Below the pieces are notes generated by a model, which saw only the letters and a list, made by a program, of their open reading frames with translations, had not been told where the DNA came from and ran no database searches. Shown here in pieces: positions 45,801 to 56,067 of a DNA stretch of 64,000 nucleotides. Made by a program: the position numbers and the translations under genes. Positions within the stretch are counted from its first letter, which is position 1, and every line of letters starts with the position of its first letter. The stretch spans positions 933,997 through 997,996 of the forward strand of contig JXTB01000040.1 of NCBI GenBank assembly GCA_002914805.1. The letters are read 5' to 3'. This stretch comes from Parasponia andersonii (Eukaryota; Streptophyta; Magnoliopsida; Rosales; Cannabaceae).

Positions 45801-46795
45801 GGAGGGGTTGCTCTATGAATACTTCGGGTTTTGGAGATATGGAAGATGATAGGGTTTGTAATGAAGAAGCGGATTGATTTCCGATATTTATGTCTTAAGC
45901 ATCGTTAAATCACAGCCGTAAATCAATTTATTTAATTTTTAGATCTAAAGGCCGAAATTCATGCGGGATTTGATTTTTCAAAATTAAATCAGTATCTTTT
46001 CAAAATTTGAAATGATTCGATTTAAGACAACAACTGGCATCATCTCTATCATTGTGTCTGCTCAAAGTACGGAAAAGTCTCCTCGAGTTTTGTTATTCTT
46101 CTGAGGGAAGGTGACACGTGGTTTTGTCTGTCAAAAGAAGGTACGCGTGATCTTAAAAAGGTAGATATGAGATTTGACGACTCTTCGAAAGATTTCAAGT
46201 CCAAGTCATGACATAGCATTTTTTAAGCTCGCACTTATAAAGGAAGCTCCATCTTGTCCTAAAGAACTAATGGAGCTGGGGGCCAATTGTTGTGCAGTCT
46301 AAAAACCTATATGATTGATCGATGCCAAAAAGGGAAAAGTTGGCCAAGAGGACGTGTTAGGTCACATAAGTAAAATTAGGTGCGACCTCCTCTGAATGGA
46401 TTAAGTACGACCTCCTCCGAAAGAGCTAAGTACGACTAGAATGAAAAGGAAATTAGATTAAGCTTTATCAAACGAGTAACTTACAAAGAAAGGGAAACAA
46501 GTATTTGAATGAAGATCAGCCGATTATTTTGTTTAGAATATTACCCAATTGTATTATTACTCAAATTGTATTTCATAATTATACACTTACCCGTTTTTCA
46601 TAATTGGGAAACATTGAGCTGTCTTTACCTATATAAACGGAATTCAGTGTTGTAGAAAGGGGTTCGGAAGAAAAAGAGAAAAAAAACATTACTTTTGGAT
46701 TGATATCTCTCTCAACCTAGGGATTAAACGAAATTCTTGTAATTCTCCAGAAAAATAGTGAAAAACAGTGGACGTAGGCTCATCTTTTTTGGGGC
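42847..46795. repeat. Second copy of the Tat 3' block
   Basis: Matches 38905-42845 over its full length, with scattered substitutions and few small indels. Net length differs by about 8 bp. It contains antisense ORF copy 2 and the start of the 3' LTR. Confidence 0.9.
43168..45274 (-). pseudogene. Antisense extra ORF of the Tat element, copy 2
   Basis: The same blocks as copy 1: coiled coil at 43168-43660, basic segment at 44170-44412, Transposase_28-like domain at 44655-44951, and acidic start at ATG 45272-45274. It keeps the in-frame stops corresponding to 41039 and 39562 of copy 1. It adds a 1-nt deletion near 45222 (GGAAATTCTCC against GGAAGATTCTCC) that breaks the first block, and a short deletion near 43732. 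Sharing the stops means the ORF was already damaged before the two copies separated. Confidence 0.75.
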
Positions 46796-46908
46796 TGAAT
46801 CACTATAAAATTCTTGTCTCTTTATTTGCGTTGATTGATAATTTTTTTCATATACAAGCCACATCTTACAAATTCTCAAATTTATTATTGACAAAACCTC
46901 CGTCAACA
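46288..46908 (+). repeat. 3' LTR of the Tat element
   Basis: 621 bp, preceded by the purine-rich tract GGAGCTGGGGGCCAAT and ending GTCAACA. Three 25-bp units lie near 46372-46440. Confidence 0.9.
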
Positions 46909-47278
46909 ATTCTTACATACATAATTGTTCTGGACACTCGGCTACGCATGGATCGAGTCGGAGTTCAGTAAATAAGGACTTTGTATTTATATGCATACAT
47001 CTGTAAAGATAGATGTCAAAAGATGGAATGTTTTGAAGGATTGTGTCATTTTTTTTGGGTAACAGAGGCTTCAAAGTTTTGTCACCATGATCATTTGGAG
47101 GATGCTTATTCATGGGATGATGCTAATTAACAGAGATTTTAGATCATTTCTTTAAGAACTAACAATGAGAAGAAGAAACATAAGACACCAAGCTATCACT
47201 TTAATTTCTGAGAAATGCAAAGGACAACAAAGGATAATAGAAAGTACAAACAATAATGATAGAAATTTGTGAAATTGC

Positions 47279-48890
47279 TTAAGATGAACAAGAATGCATA
47301 ACTGGTGCAAGACGAAGATTTACTTTCTTATGATTGACCAGCCCAAAAATGTCACTCATGTTCAAGTCCTGCACAGTTTGACCAGGCAACTTCCAGTCAA
47401 ACCAGTAAAGAAGATTAGCCAATACATATTCAATTTCTGCCATTGCAAATATAATCCCAGGGCATGCCCTCCGGCCCATACCAAATGGGAGGAATTGGTT
47501 ATGGTGACCCTTGAAGTCAACAGGGTTGTTCATAAATCTCTCTGGGACAAACTCTTCTGACCTTTCCCACATTCTCTGGTCCCTTTGAATGGCCCAAGCA
47601 TTGATCAGAACTCTTGTTTTGGCAGGAATGTCATAGCCTTCTAATTTAGTAGCAATAGTTGACTCTCGAGCGATCAAAACAGGACCATGTAATCTCAAGG
47701 TCTCTTTGATGACACATTTCAAGTAGTCCATTTGAGAAATGTCAGCCTCATCTATCTTCGATTTGATTCCCACAATTCTTCTTACCTCTTCCTGGGCTTT
47801 CCTCATCACATTTGGATTTTCAGTAAGTTCTGCCATTGCCCATTCCATAATTGATGCACTGTTATCTATTCCCCCAATGAACATATCCTGCAATGGAGAA
47901 GGAAAAAAAAAGGTCTTAATACTATTGATCTATGAGTTTGTAAGATTATTTAAGAGTGTTAGATACTAAATGGGTACCAAAAGAATTGCTTTGAGATTTT
48001 CTCGAGTGAGATTTATTTCGTGCTCGTCATCCTTCTCAAGAGAGAGAAGAATATCCACTAGATCCTTCTTATCAGCTTGTTCACCAATTTTCTGCTGATG
48101 GTCTTCTATTACTTGATCCAGTAGTGTATCAAATTCTTTGACAGTCTTTCTAACTCTTGCATTGAATCCTGTAAGAACATCGATCCACCACAAGTAGGGA
48201 ACAATATCATGAAAGTTAAATGCTCCAATGAGTTCCAATGCCCTTCTTGCCAATTCTCCAAAACTCTCGCTACCATCTTCCCTTTTATACTTCCGACCAA
48301 GAGCACATGTTGAGATCACGTTGCTCGTAAAATTGACAAACATCTCACTTAGATCAATTAAAGCATCGTCTCCGGAACAACATGATTCGTGAACTTTTTG
48401 ATCATCTCCGCGACTTCTGCTTCCCTCACATACTGAAAGTCTTGCACCCTTTTCAGGCTCAAAAGTTGAACAACACAAATCTTCTTCGTTTCTCTCCAGT
48501 ACTCGCCATATGGACAAAACGCTATACTAGTGCATCCATAGTAGAAAGCATCAGCGACTTTGATTTGAGGCCGGTTTTGGAAAACAGAATTGGTCATAAT
48601 CTCTTTCGATATCTCTGCACACTTAACTATAAGTGTCGGCACATTGCCAAAATGTAAAAGCATTAGAGGGCCATACTGGTAGCCTTGCCTAGCTGGTGAA
48701 GGTTTCCAATAACTGGTAGCCTTCTAGGAGATGGAGGAAGATTAAGCTTTGGACCTCTAATGAGCTTAACCACGTACAAAGAGAGGAAGATAATAATTAG
48801 AGAGATGAGAATTTGATTGAACAATGTTTCAGATTTTTGCAGCTCTTGCCACCATCGTGGCAACAGATACAACAGCTTTAGTGGATCCAT
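47279..48890 (-). pseudogene. Cytochrome P450, CYP71-like, pseudogene 2
   Basis: Minus-strand A-type P450 paralogous to pseudogene 1. Exon 1 is 47978-48890 (ATG 48888-48890, MDPLKLLYLL; membrane anchor; hinge LPPSPRRLPVIGN). A 90-bp GT-AG intron follows, then exon 2 at 47279-47887, open to the stop. Exon 2 keeps ExxR (KETLRLH), PERF and the heme loop FGMGRRACPG, but the I-helix reads GGIDNSAS with Asn for the usual Thr. Exon 1 has two lesions. Near 48680 about a dozen codons are missing between LHQLGKA and QYGPLMLLHFG, with a frame change. Near 48395 a 1-nt shift separates EAEVAEMIKKF from ESCCSGDDALIDLSEM. Two lesions in an otherwise open gene imply recent death. Sequencing error could explain one, but hardly both. 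Confidence 0.92.
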
Positions 48891-49162
48891 TCTCTCTTTA
48901 GATGATAGAAGAAGAATCTCTTTAGAGATGATTTTTGAAACCAACCCAATAGAGTTAGTCAACGAAATTGATGTCATGTTTATCTTGGAACCAAATAAGA
49001 TTAAAAAAAAAAGTCGCAGTTGTACATATATTGATTAGAAAAATACAAATGGGGGTGCTTTTACATTTATAAAGATAGAAATATAAGCAATTTGCAGCCT
49101 AATTTCATGTGTAAACATGTGCAAGTTGCAATGTTCCATTACTGACATTATTATATATACTA
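48891..49162. other. 5' flank of P450 pseudogene 2
   Basis: Proximal promoter region of the paralogue, homologous to about 30752-31100. TATATATACTAA sits at the boundary with the following insert. No confident promoter element. Confidence 0.5.
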
Positions 49163-49553
49163 AAAGCTAAGCAATTCTGTGTTTATTGAGAGTGCTTTTA
49201 TTGTCCAAAATACAGTGCTACCTTTTCTTTTTCTTTTTTTTTTCCGGATTTTAAAGTGTGAGTTGGCCGTTTTGTCCTTGGAGTGTGTGATGATAAGTTG
49301 TTAGATGGTGGGTTCTTTCACAATTTTGTCCTTAGAAGTGATTCATTGGAAACTAAATGGGTGCGGATTTTTTGTCTTTTTAATTTCCGCTTTTTGCGAT
49401 TTAATCAAACTGGACCTCTATCTTGGTTTAGGCTAATGAATGGGGTTCGGTTTTTCAGTCATTTTGGCATTGCTTAGGTTACTTCACCATATTCATTTCT
49501 ACTTTTGGCCCCTTTACCTTCTTGATTTTTGTTCTCTCTCTTCTCCATGTGCT

Positions 49554-49590
<37 letters not shown>

Positions 49591-51165
49591 TCTAGATGCT
49601 TCCTTTGCTTTTTTTGCTTTTATTTTTCTTTGTTAGAATATTATTTCCTCTCTTCTCTTTTTTCTTCAGATGATTTTTCTTTGAATTTTTTGGTTTCGTT
49701 TTTTTTAAAATTTTTTTTTCCCTTTTCATTTTTAATCTCTATTCTTAGATTTTTTGTCCGTTGGTTTGGCCGTGGCCAGTTGGATCCGAGATGTGCCGTT
49801 TTGTATGGTATTCTTCTCTCTTCTCCGGTATTTTGAGCCTAGAACTTTATTCCTTTCTAATATTTCTATATTTTTTGTGTTATGTTATTATTATTTATTT
49901 GGAATTTATTTTTGTGGATATATGAAAGGAATTTTGTATTCTTTTTATTTTTATTCTTTTGACCTTGAAATTTCTAGAATATTTGTTAGAGTAGTTTCGG
50001 TCGAATTTGTTATTTTTTTATTCTGTTTGTTTGGCACATATTATCTCTTTTAGATTTTTTTTAATGTTCATTATGTTCTCCCTTTTTACTTTTGATGATT
50101 TGTTTGTTTGCATTTATGATCTGAAACTCGTTTATTTAAATACATTTAATGCTTGTCAAACAGTTTGCGATTATTTACAGTGAAAAACAAATTAAAAAAA
50201 AAGAGAAAATAGAGTAGAAATATCTGAATTTGTTTTAGAGAAATGATGCAAATGTATGGTTTTAGCAATTTAAATGAGACTTATACTTCATTTTTATACA
50301 TAGCACTCAAAAATTAAATTTACAGTAGTGTAATAAAAAAATAAATATTTTTGATGATTGTTACTAAATTAGTTGTAAAAAATATTCAAGTGTTAAAATT
50401 TCGCATATATCACATATACTGTAAAAAAAAGCTTTGATATAAAATTTTATTTATATAAGACATAAACAGGTTAGTATTTCTTTGTTTATGAGCTTAAGAG
50501 AATCTGAATAATTTTATTTCTTTTTAAATAGTATTTCTAAGTGGGGAAAAAAAATCTGTAGATATAAATCATATTGTGGTAAAAAAATATTAAAAAAATA
50601 ATTGGATAAAAGTATGTATAAAATCAACAACTAAGACATAAAATTATCAGTGTATAAAAAAGGGAAAAACATAATTAGTTCACAAAGGAAAGAAGAAACA
50701 CATTTAAATTTTAAAAAGAGAAAAAAATATAAATTTTATCTAAAACATATTTATAAAAGATGCAACTGAAAAATAAAATTAAGAAATTGGTTTTTAAAAA
50801 AATTAGATGTCTACTACATAGACAATTGATAAGCAATAATATAAACAATGAAAATTAGTATATATCTTTTTACAAGATGTCGTCTCCTTATTCCTAAATT
50901 AAATCTTTGAAAAAGATAAAAAAAAAAAAAATAAGAGAAAAAAATGGCTTTCATATATAAAAAATCATGTGAAAAGAAAATCATTAAAAATATAAAAAAC
51001 CAAAATAATATAAATAATCATAAAAAATTAACTTTTGATGAATGAGTAAACGATACTAACCATACCACTAGATTGAAAAAAATTACAAAAAGATAAGAAA
51101 TTATTAATTTCTACTTAATTTAATAAAATATAGAACATATGATCCATTATTTAACTAAAATTATA
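49163..51165. mobile_element. Insert of about 2 kb in P450 unit 2, class unknown
   Basis: The sequence is absent from the matching place in unit 1 (near 31110-31190). It begins around ACTAAAAGCTAAGCAATTCTG and is strongly T-rich on the plus strand in its first kilobase, then A-rich. It includes a 35-T run at 49555-49589. Open frames here are low-complexity Phe/Leu/Ser. I find no terminal inverted repeats, target duplication or protein domain. The start is reminiscent of Helitron 5' ends, but no 3' hairpin with CTRR is seen. The boundaries are approximate. Confidence 0.4.
49555..49589. repeat. Poly(T) run, 35 bases
   Basis: Uninterrupted T35 followed by GTCTAG. Length in the assembly may be unreliable. 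Confidence 0.9.
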
Positions 51166-51499
51166 TTTTTTTTTGAAGGGCTTAATAGATTATTAGGCTT
51201 AAGAGCTAGATTTGGGGAAGGGCTTACTGGGATTTGTGACAATATAATGTTTCTTCCAATGAATGAGGTGAGGGGACACCACTTGTTCAACATCTGTACT
51301 AATAATAGAGCTTCAACTCGAGTAAGGTAATATTGTTTATTATTGTCGTTGACCCAATTCACAAACAGTTAATAGGCCAATTCAGCTGTTTCAGAAACAT
51401 CAGAAAACTACTTCTATGAGCAGTGCAGTAAGTACTCAAGAATGAAATCTTGAAACCCAAATGTGAAAGTACATAATTTACAATAGAATTTGAATCACT

Positions 51500-51720
51500 A
51501 GTGAGGAACTTTTGCGTGAATGGTTAAGTCAAAAACCTGAGTCATCCATATCCAAGAGCTTCACAGGTCCACCAATAGGTGACTTGAAAGCTCCTATGAC
51601 GAAGCCCGTATGTCCCATAGTGCCTTTCTCAAATCTCGCCATTAGGCATTAACCGAAACTGTCTAAGTTACAGCTTGAGTTCATTGTCAGATATCATGTC
51701 GTTAATATTTACTATAGTAT
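51500..51720 (-). pseudogene. Possible 3' exon remnant of an unknown gene
   Basis: On the minus strand, frame ARFEKGTMGHTGFVIGAFKS continues to PIGGPVKLLDMDDSGF and a stop at about 51527. Unit 1 keeps a shorter, altered version at about 31530-31600. The codon-like phrase is not low-complexity, but it is only some 35 residues long and I do not recognise a family. It may be chance. Confidence 0.25.
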
Positions 51721-52422
51721 GGTGTCCTATTGTCCTCCCCCCCCCCCAGTTTACGTTGTTTTCGTTTATTCTCGTTTTCCTTTTCTTTAGTGTAATTGTC
51801 TTGTATATTTAGTTCGATTGTTTTCTTTTTTTTATTAATTTTTTAATGTTGTCGTTTCTAGTTGGTGTCCTGTTTGAGTTTGTTCGTAACTTTTCCTGGT
51901 CACGTCCTTTACAGGCTTACAGCTCTCTAGTTGGTGTCGTGTTTACAGCTCTCTGGTCATGTCCTTTATATGTGATATCATGTCGTTTGTTCATATTCTT
52001 GTCGTTTTCCCCTGAATCTTTTCATTTTTTTTTGTTTCTCATTTTCTAATTGTCGTTGGTAGTTATTTTCACTTTCCCTTATTCGCTTTTTACTTCGGTG
52101 ACATCATTAGTTCTTTTAGCGTTTGTCATTGATATGGATTTTTTGTGTTGTCGTTTTCAGTTTTTGTTTTGCTTATTGTCCTTTTTGAGTTTGATGTCGT
52201 TTTATGCTGTCGTTCATTTACTTAAATTCGTATTAGCCAGTATTAGCCATTACCAACTTCCCTTCCGTACTTTCGGCCTAGATTAGACTAGGAACATCTC
52301 AATGAGATCAAATCCAATGCTCCATCTGGATAGATAAGTGTTTTACCATCCTATATTAATAGGTATACGTGTTGAATGTTGATAGATATGTTTGCCTTTT
52401 ATACCTTCTAATAAAAGTCTCA
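51626..52422. other. T-rich spacer with recurring TGTCGTTT
   Basis: Contains a C-run (51737-51748) and about nine TGTCGTTT-like words between 51750 and 52215. Two open frames (51846-52049, 52050-52286) are Phe/Leu/Ser/Val low-complexity and are not convincing genes. Confidence 0.5.
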
Positions 52423-52556
52423 GCGATTTCGGTGTGCGTAAAAATAATTTTCATCGAGTGTTCTCTCTCATCTCCAGGGCTCTCCTAGTGCGATTTCGGT
52501 GTGCGTAAAAGTACTTTTCACCGAGTGTTCTCTCTCGTCTCCAGGACTCTCCTAGT
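52423..52556. repeat. 67-bp tandem duplication
   Basis: GCGATTTCGGTGTGCGTAAA begins at 52423 and again at 52490; both copies end CTCTCCTAGT. A few differences separate them. The second copy ends at the edge of the following LTR. Confidence 0.9.
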
Positions 52557-53102
52557 ATCACGATCCAAAATTCGGGTTAGTGATAGAAGTAGAATTTTAA
52601 AAAAATGAAAAATTCTTTGATTTATTTGAAAAGTGTCAAAAGTTCTAATTTTTATAAAAACGGTCCATTTAAATAAAATAATCAGAATTCTATTCTGTGA
52701 ACTACTCTCACAAAGTTCGTATATACCATTAAACATAGATTGAATAATTATTTAAAAACGCGAAATCAAGTATAAACCCAAACATCACAACCATTCACAA
52801 TAAAGGTCAAATACCAGAATGACATACATAAGTTTGTAGACAATATAGAAAGCAGTAATCTTGGTTTAATGCTAATACAAAACTCAAATAGTCCAAAGAT
52901 TACGACAACAAACTCCTAGCATTACCAAGAGACGAATTGTAATCCAGATGACCTCTTACTCCTCTTGATCACCAAGATCGCACTGGACACCACCTAAAAA
53001 GGAAGGTAGGGGGGTGAGTATAAAATACCTAGTAGGAAAAATAATTACCTCGATCGAAAACATTTTAGTGATGGGGAATTCTTGCATGGTCCAAACCGGA
53101 AA

Positions 53103-53143
<41 letters not shown>

Positions 53144-54735
53144 GTATAATCAAAACCATTTAATTTATATGCACATGACACAAATCAACCCATACCTATG
53201 AGCTCATATCCTCTCATCTATGGATAACCAGGATGATGGCACTAAGTGTACCTAATAGCCTGCCTAATACCTAAGCCCATACCCGGAGAGGACACCCATG
53301 TATCGCCTACCAAACCTGGAGGGGCAACCGAATTGCCTATGCCTGCCAAATGCGGAGGTAATCGGAAGTAACAAAACCCCGTGCGAGTTTATGGACTTTC
53401 ACCGATGGTGGGGCACGCAGCACCACACTGTAGACCCACAATGCTAATACGGTGCTCATGTATGATCCTATGGCACGTGCAATACAGAACTGAAGTGTGA
53501 AAATAATCGTACTCTAGTTTTTCAATAAAATCCGCATACTAGGTTTTTATAGAAAAAGTTGCAGTATAACGACCCTATTTTTAATATACCCAAAATAACC
53601 TGTACTCAGAAAATTTCCAGAACAATACAGTATATATCTCATACAGCCAATTCCCATCACAGATATTCGAGAAACCAAAAATCACATCTGTTCTCATATA
53701 TTGCAGAAAATAAGTTTTATTAGAAAACGATATAAAACACAGGTAATTGAATCCCTACCTCGCTCAAATAGCAATACCACGCTATTGAATCCTCAAGGTG
53801 TCATCGACGTTCGCCCGGAGAGTCGAGAACCAGTTTCAAACCCTCGATCGTCCTCTTGCGAAAAACCAACTTCTCACTGGAGCTTCAATTCCACAAACGA
53901 CCTCTTCACTGAATTCTTAGCATCCAAAATAGCTAGGTTAGACATCTAACTTGTCCAATTCGGGTCCGGACTCATATCGAGTCGATGGCATGCAAAACGA
54001 GGTAAATCTCGACCGTCCATCTCAATTTCTGTGCCGATTACCAAACAACACAATATATATATCAAACTTTTCCATTTTCCGAGTACATTCCAAAAATGAG
54101 CTCAAAAACACAATCCAACGGCCGGATAAAAAACAATAACCATAAACTCGAAATACCCAAAAATGACAACTTTCAATGAGGGCAAAATATGGTTGAGATA
54201 TTTATACCTTGATGATCCTTAAGACGAGAAAATCCAACGGGACCGGTTGGAGATCGAATGGTGGCCGGAATCGTCGCCGGCGATAAAAAAACCGATTCGG
54301 CCTCTTTGGAGATTTCCGGCGATGCAGACGTCGTCGGCGGCTGGCGAGCGGCGGCGGAGCTTCGGTGCAACCTGGCGACTTGACGCTGGTTAGTGGGGCA
54401 GGTGGACGGTGGCTGACGGCGGCACAGCGGCATCCTACGGTGGTGCAGCCGAGAGAGCCGAGAGAGAAGAGAGAGAAATCGGGGAAGAAGAGAGAGAAGA
54501 GAGATAGAGAAGGAAAAGGACGGGGCACGTGGCCCTATCTTATAGGGCTGTGTAATTTTTCAAAAATTACACATAAGTCCCCAAATTTCAAATTTCAAAT
54601 TTTTATCAATCTAGTCCCCTAAAATTTGTAATTTAGTCCCTCTGCACAAAATTTTTACAAATTAATCCCCACAATATTATATCCGAAAAATTGGTAAAAT
54701 GTCTAAATTACCCTCAAAAATTTCGGGTTTTTACA
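52556..54735 (-). repeat. 3' LTR of the Tekay-type element
   Basis: On the minus strand it starts TGTAAAAACCCGAAATTTTT and ends GATCGTGATA (terminal CA changed to TA). The GC-rich R/U5-like part lies at 54230-54530 and open frames there are by-products. It aligns with the LTRs at 60366-62399 and 63517-64000. Confidence 0.87.
53105..53138. repeat. (TA)n microsatellite
   Basis: About 17 TA units inside the Tekay-type LTR, at a place where the related LTR (61116-61164) also has TA repeats. Confidence 0.9.
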
Positions 54736-54829
54736 TTCTCCCATCCTTATAAGAATTTCAACCCGAAATTCAAAATACAAGTCAAGGTTTCCATCACAAT
54801 ACAACTTCTAACTGGAAGTTAAACAAATG

Positions 54830-55975
54830 AAGGTACTTCTCGTACATCTCCGTCTCGAGTTCCTAAGTAGCCTCGTCTTCCTTGTGATATTCCCAAAGCA
54901 CCTTTATAAGTGGGATCTTTCTGTTGCGAAACACCTTCAACTCTCTAGCCAACAAACGAACAGACTACTCTTCATAGGACACATCTTCTTGGATCGGTAC
55001 ATGCACGTACTGAACAACATGAGATGGGTCCGGCATGTACTTCTTCAACATTGATACGTAAAATACATTATGCACATGAGCTAACTGTGTAGGTAGATTC
55101 AAGCGATACACCACTAGTCCAATCCTCTCAGTGATCTCAAAGGGACTAATATACCTTAGAGCAAGCTTACCCTTAACTTCAAATCTTGTAACACCTCACT
55201 TTGGAATCACTTTCAAGAATACAAAATCACCAGTATCGAAATCTACCTCACGCCTCTTTGGGTCAGCATAACTCTTTTAACGACTCTGAATCTCTTTGAA
55301 TCTCTTTTGGATATCCTTGATCTTCTCAGTAGTCTCATCAATTAACTCAGGTCCAAGAGTAACATGCTCTTCGATTTCTACCCAACATAAAGGCGATCTA
55401 CATGGCCTCCCATATAATACCTCATATAGAGCCACAACCATACTGGTCTGGTAATTGTTATTATAAGCAAATTCCACCAAAGAAGATGATCATCCATGTT
55501 CAACAACGTAGCATGTCCTTAAGAATCTGAATGGTCCTTTCAGACTGACCTTCTGTCTCAGGATGGTAAGCTGTACTGATATCCAACTGCGTACCAAACA
55601 CTTTCTGTAAGGCTCTCCAAAACTAAGAAGTAAACCTTGGATCTCTGTCGGAGACTATGCTTGAAGGCATACCATGCAAGCATATGATATTCTCCACATA
55701 CAGTCTACTGAGCTTAGTAAGTGAGTAGTCCATCCGGATCGGTATAAAGTGAGTACTCTTCGTTAACCGATCGACTATCACCCAAACTGCGTCGTTCTTT
55801 CTCAAGGTCTTCGACAAACTGATCACGAAGTCCATCGTGATCTTGTCTTACTTCCATTCCGGAATTGGCAACGACTGAAGTAATCCACCTGGCCTCTGGT
55901 GTTCAGCCTTGACTTGTTAACAAGTCAAACACTTAGCCACAAAAATAGCTACATCCTTCTTCGTTCCTTACGAAG
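54830..55975 (-). pseudogene. Tekay integrase and C-terminal chromodomain-like remnant
   Basis: Minus-strand frames give CLTCQQVKAEHQRPGG (end of the integrase zinc finger, 55900), the core DAVWVIVDRLTKSTHF (55760) and VSDRDPRF (55640), then [17 protein letters not shown] (55560) and EVLYGRPCRSP (55420). The tail follows with RLNLPTQLAHVHNVF and a degenerate chromodomain-like end (IPLIKVLWEYHKEDEAT, about 54890). Stops at about 55622, 55490 and 55276 and smaller frame breaks interrupt it. The N-terminal integrase and everything upstream are lost. Confidence 0.88.
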
Positions 55976-56067
55976 GCTTATAATAGGGTAGAATAAAATT
56001 TTCTAAGGGCAATTATGACACGTATGGGTTTTGGTGATGTTTGGGTGAACAGAGTAATGGATTGTAT

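Larger units (their letters stand above)
31980..46908 (+). mobile_element. Ty3/gypsy Tat-lineage LTR retrotransposon with antisense extra ORF
   Basis: LTRs are 31980-32624 and 46288-46908, with inverted ends TGTTG...CAACA (the 5' LTR ends CAATA). Flanking 5-mers are GTTCT (31975-31979) and ATTCT (46909-46913), one mismatch from a target duplication. The plus-strand gag-pol at 32692-38607 has the RT, RNase H, second RNase H, integrase order that marks the Tat group. Between integrase and the 3' LTR lies a minus-strand ORF. A block of about 3.9 kb containing that ORF and part of the LTR occurs twice (38905-42845, 42847-46795) around a single n. The true element is therefore probably near 11 kb. 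The element separates the two P450 units. Confidence 0.92.
46925..51625. repeat. P450 segmental duplication, unit 2
   Basis: Homologous to 16385-31590 (minus its insertions): 3' flank from TTCTGGACACTCGG, P450 gene, 5' flank to about 51625. It carries its own extra insert of about 2 kb at 49163-51165. Confidence 0.85.
52556..55975 (-). mobile_element. Tekay-type chromovirus, 3' part, truncated
   Basis: Minus-strand Ty3/gypsy fragment. It has a 2.2 kb LTR at 52556-54735, a polypurine tract (GATGGGAGAA on the minus strand) at 54736-54745, and the 3' end of pol up to about 55975. The 5-mer CCTAG at 52551-52555 may be one target duplicate; the other is missing because the 5' part (5' LTR, gag, protease, RT) is absent. 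The break lies within the integrase, and a P450 fragment starts within 100 bp. Confidence 0.87.

Noticed and set aside
49522..50053. Phe/Leu-rich frames of about 100 codons
   Set aside because: They come from T-rich low-complexity sequence including T35, with no conserved motif and no support in the paralogous unit.
49163..51165. Confident Helitron call for the insert in P450 unit 2
   Set aside because: Only the first bases resemble a Helitron; the 3' hairpin, CTRR end and AT insertion site could not be shown.
54173..54622. Pro/Arg/Ser-rich frames on both strands in the GC-rich stretch
   Set aside because: The stretch aligns with the LTR start at 63517-64000 and is the GC-rich transcribed part of a Tekay-type LTR.
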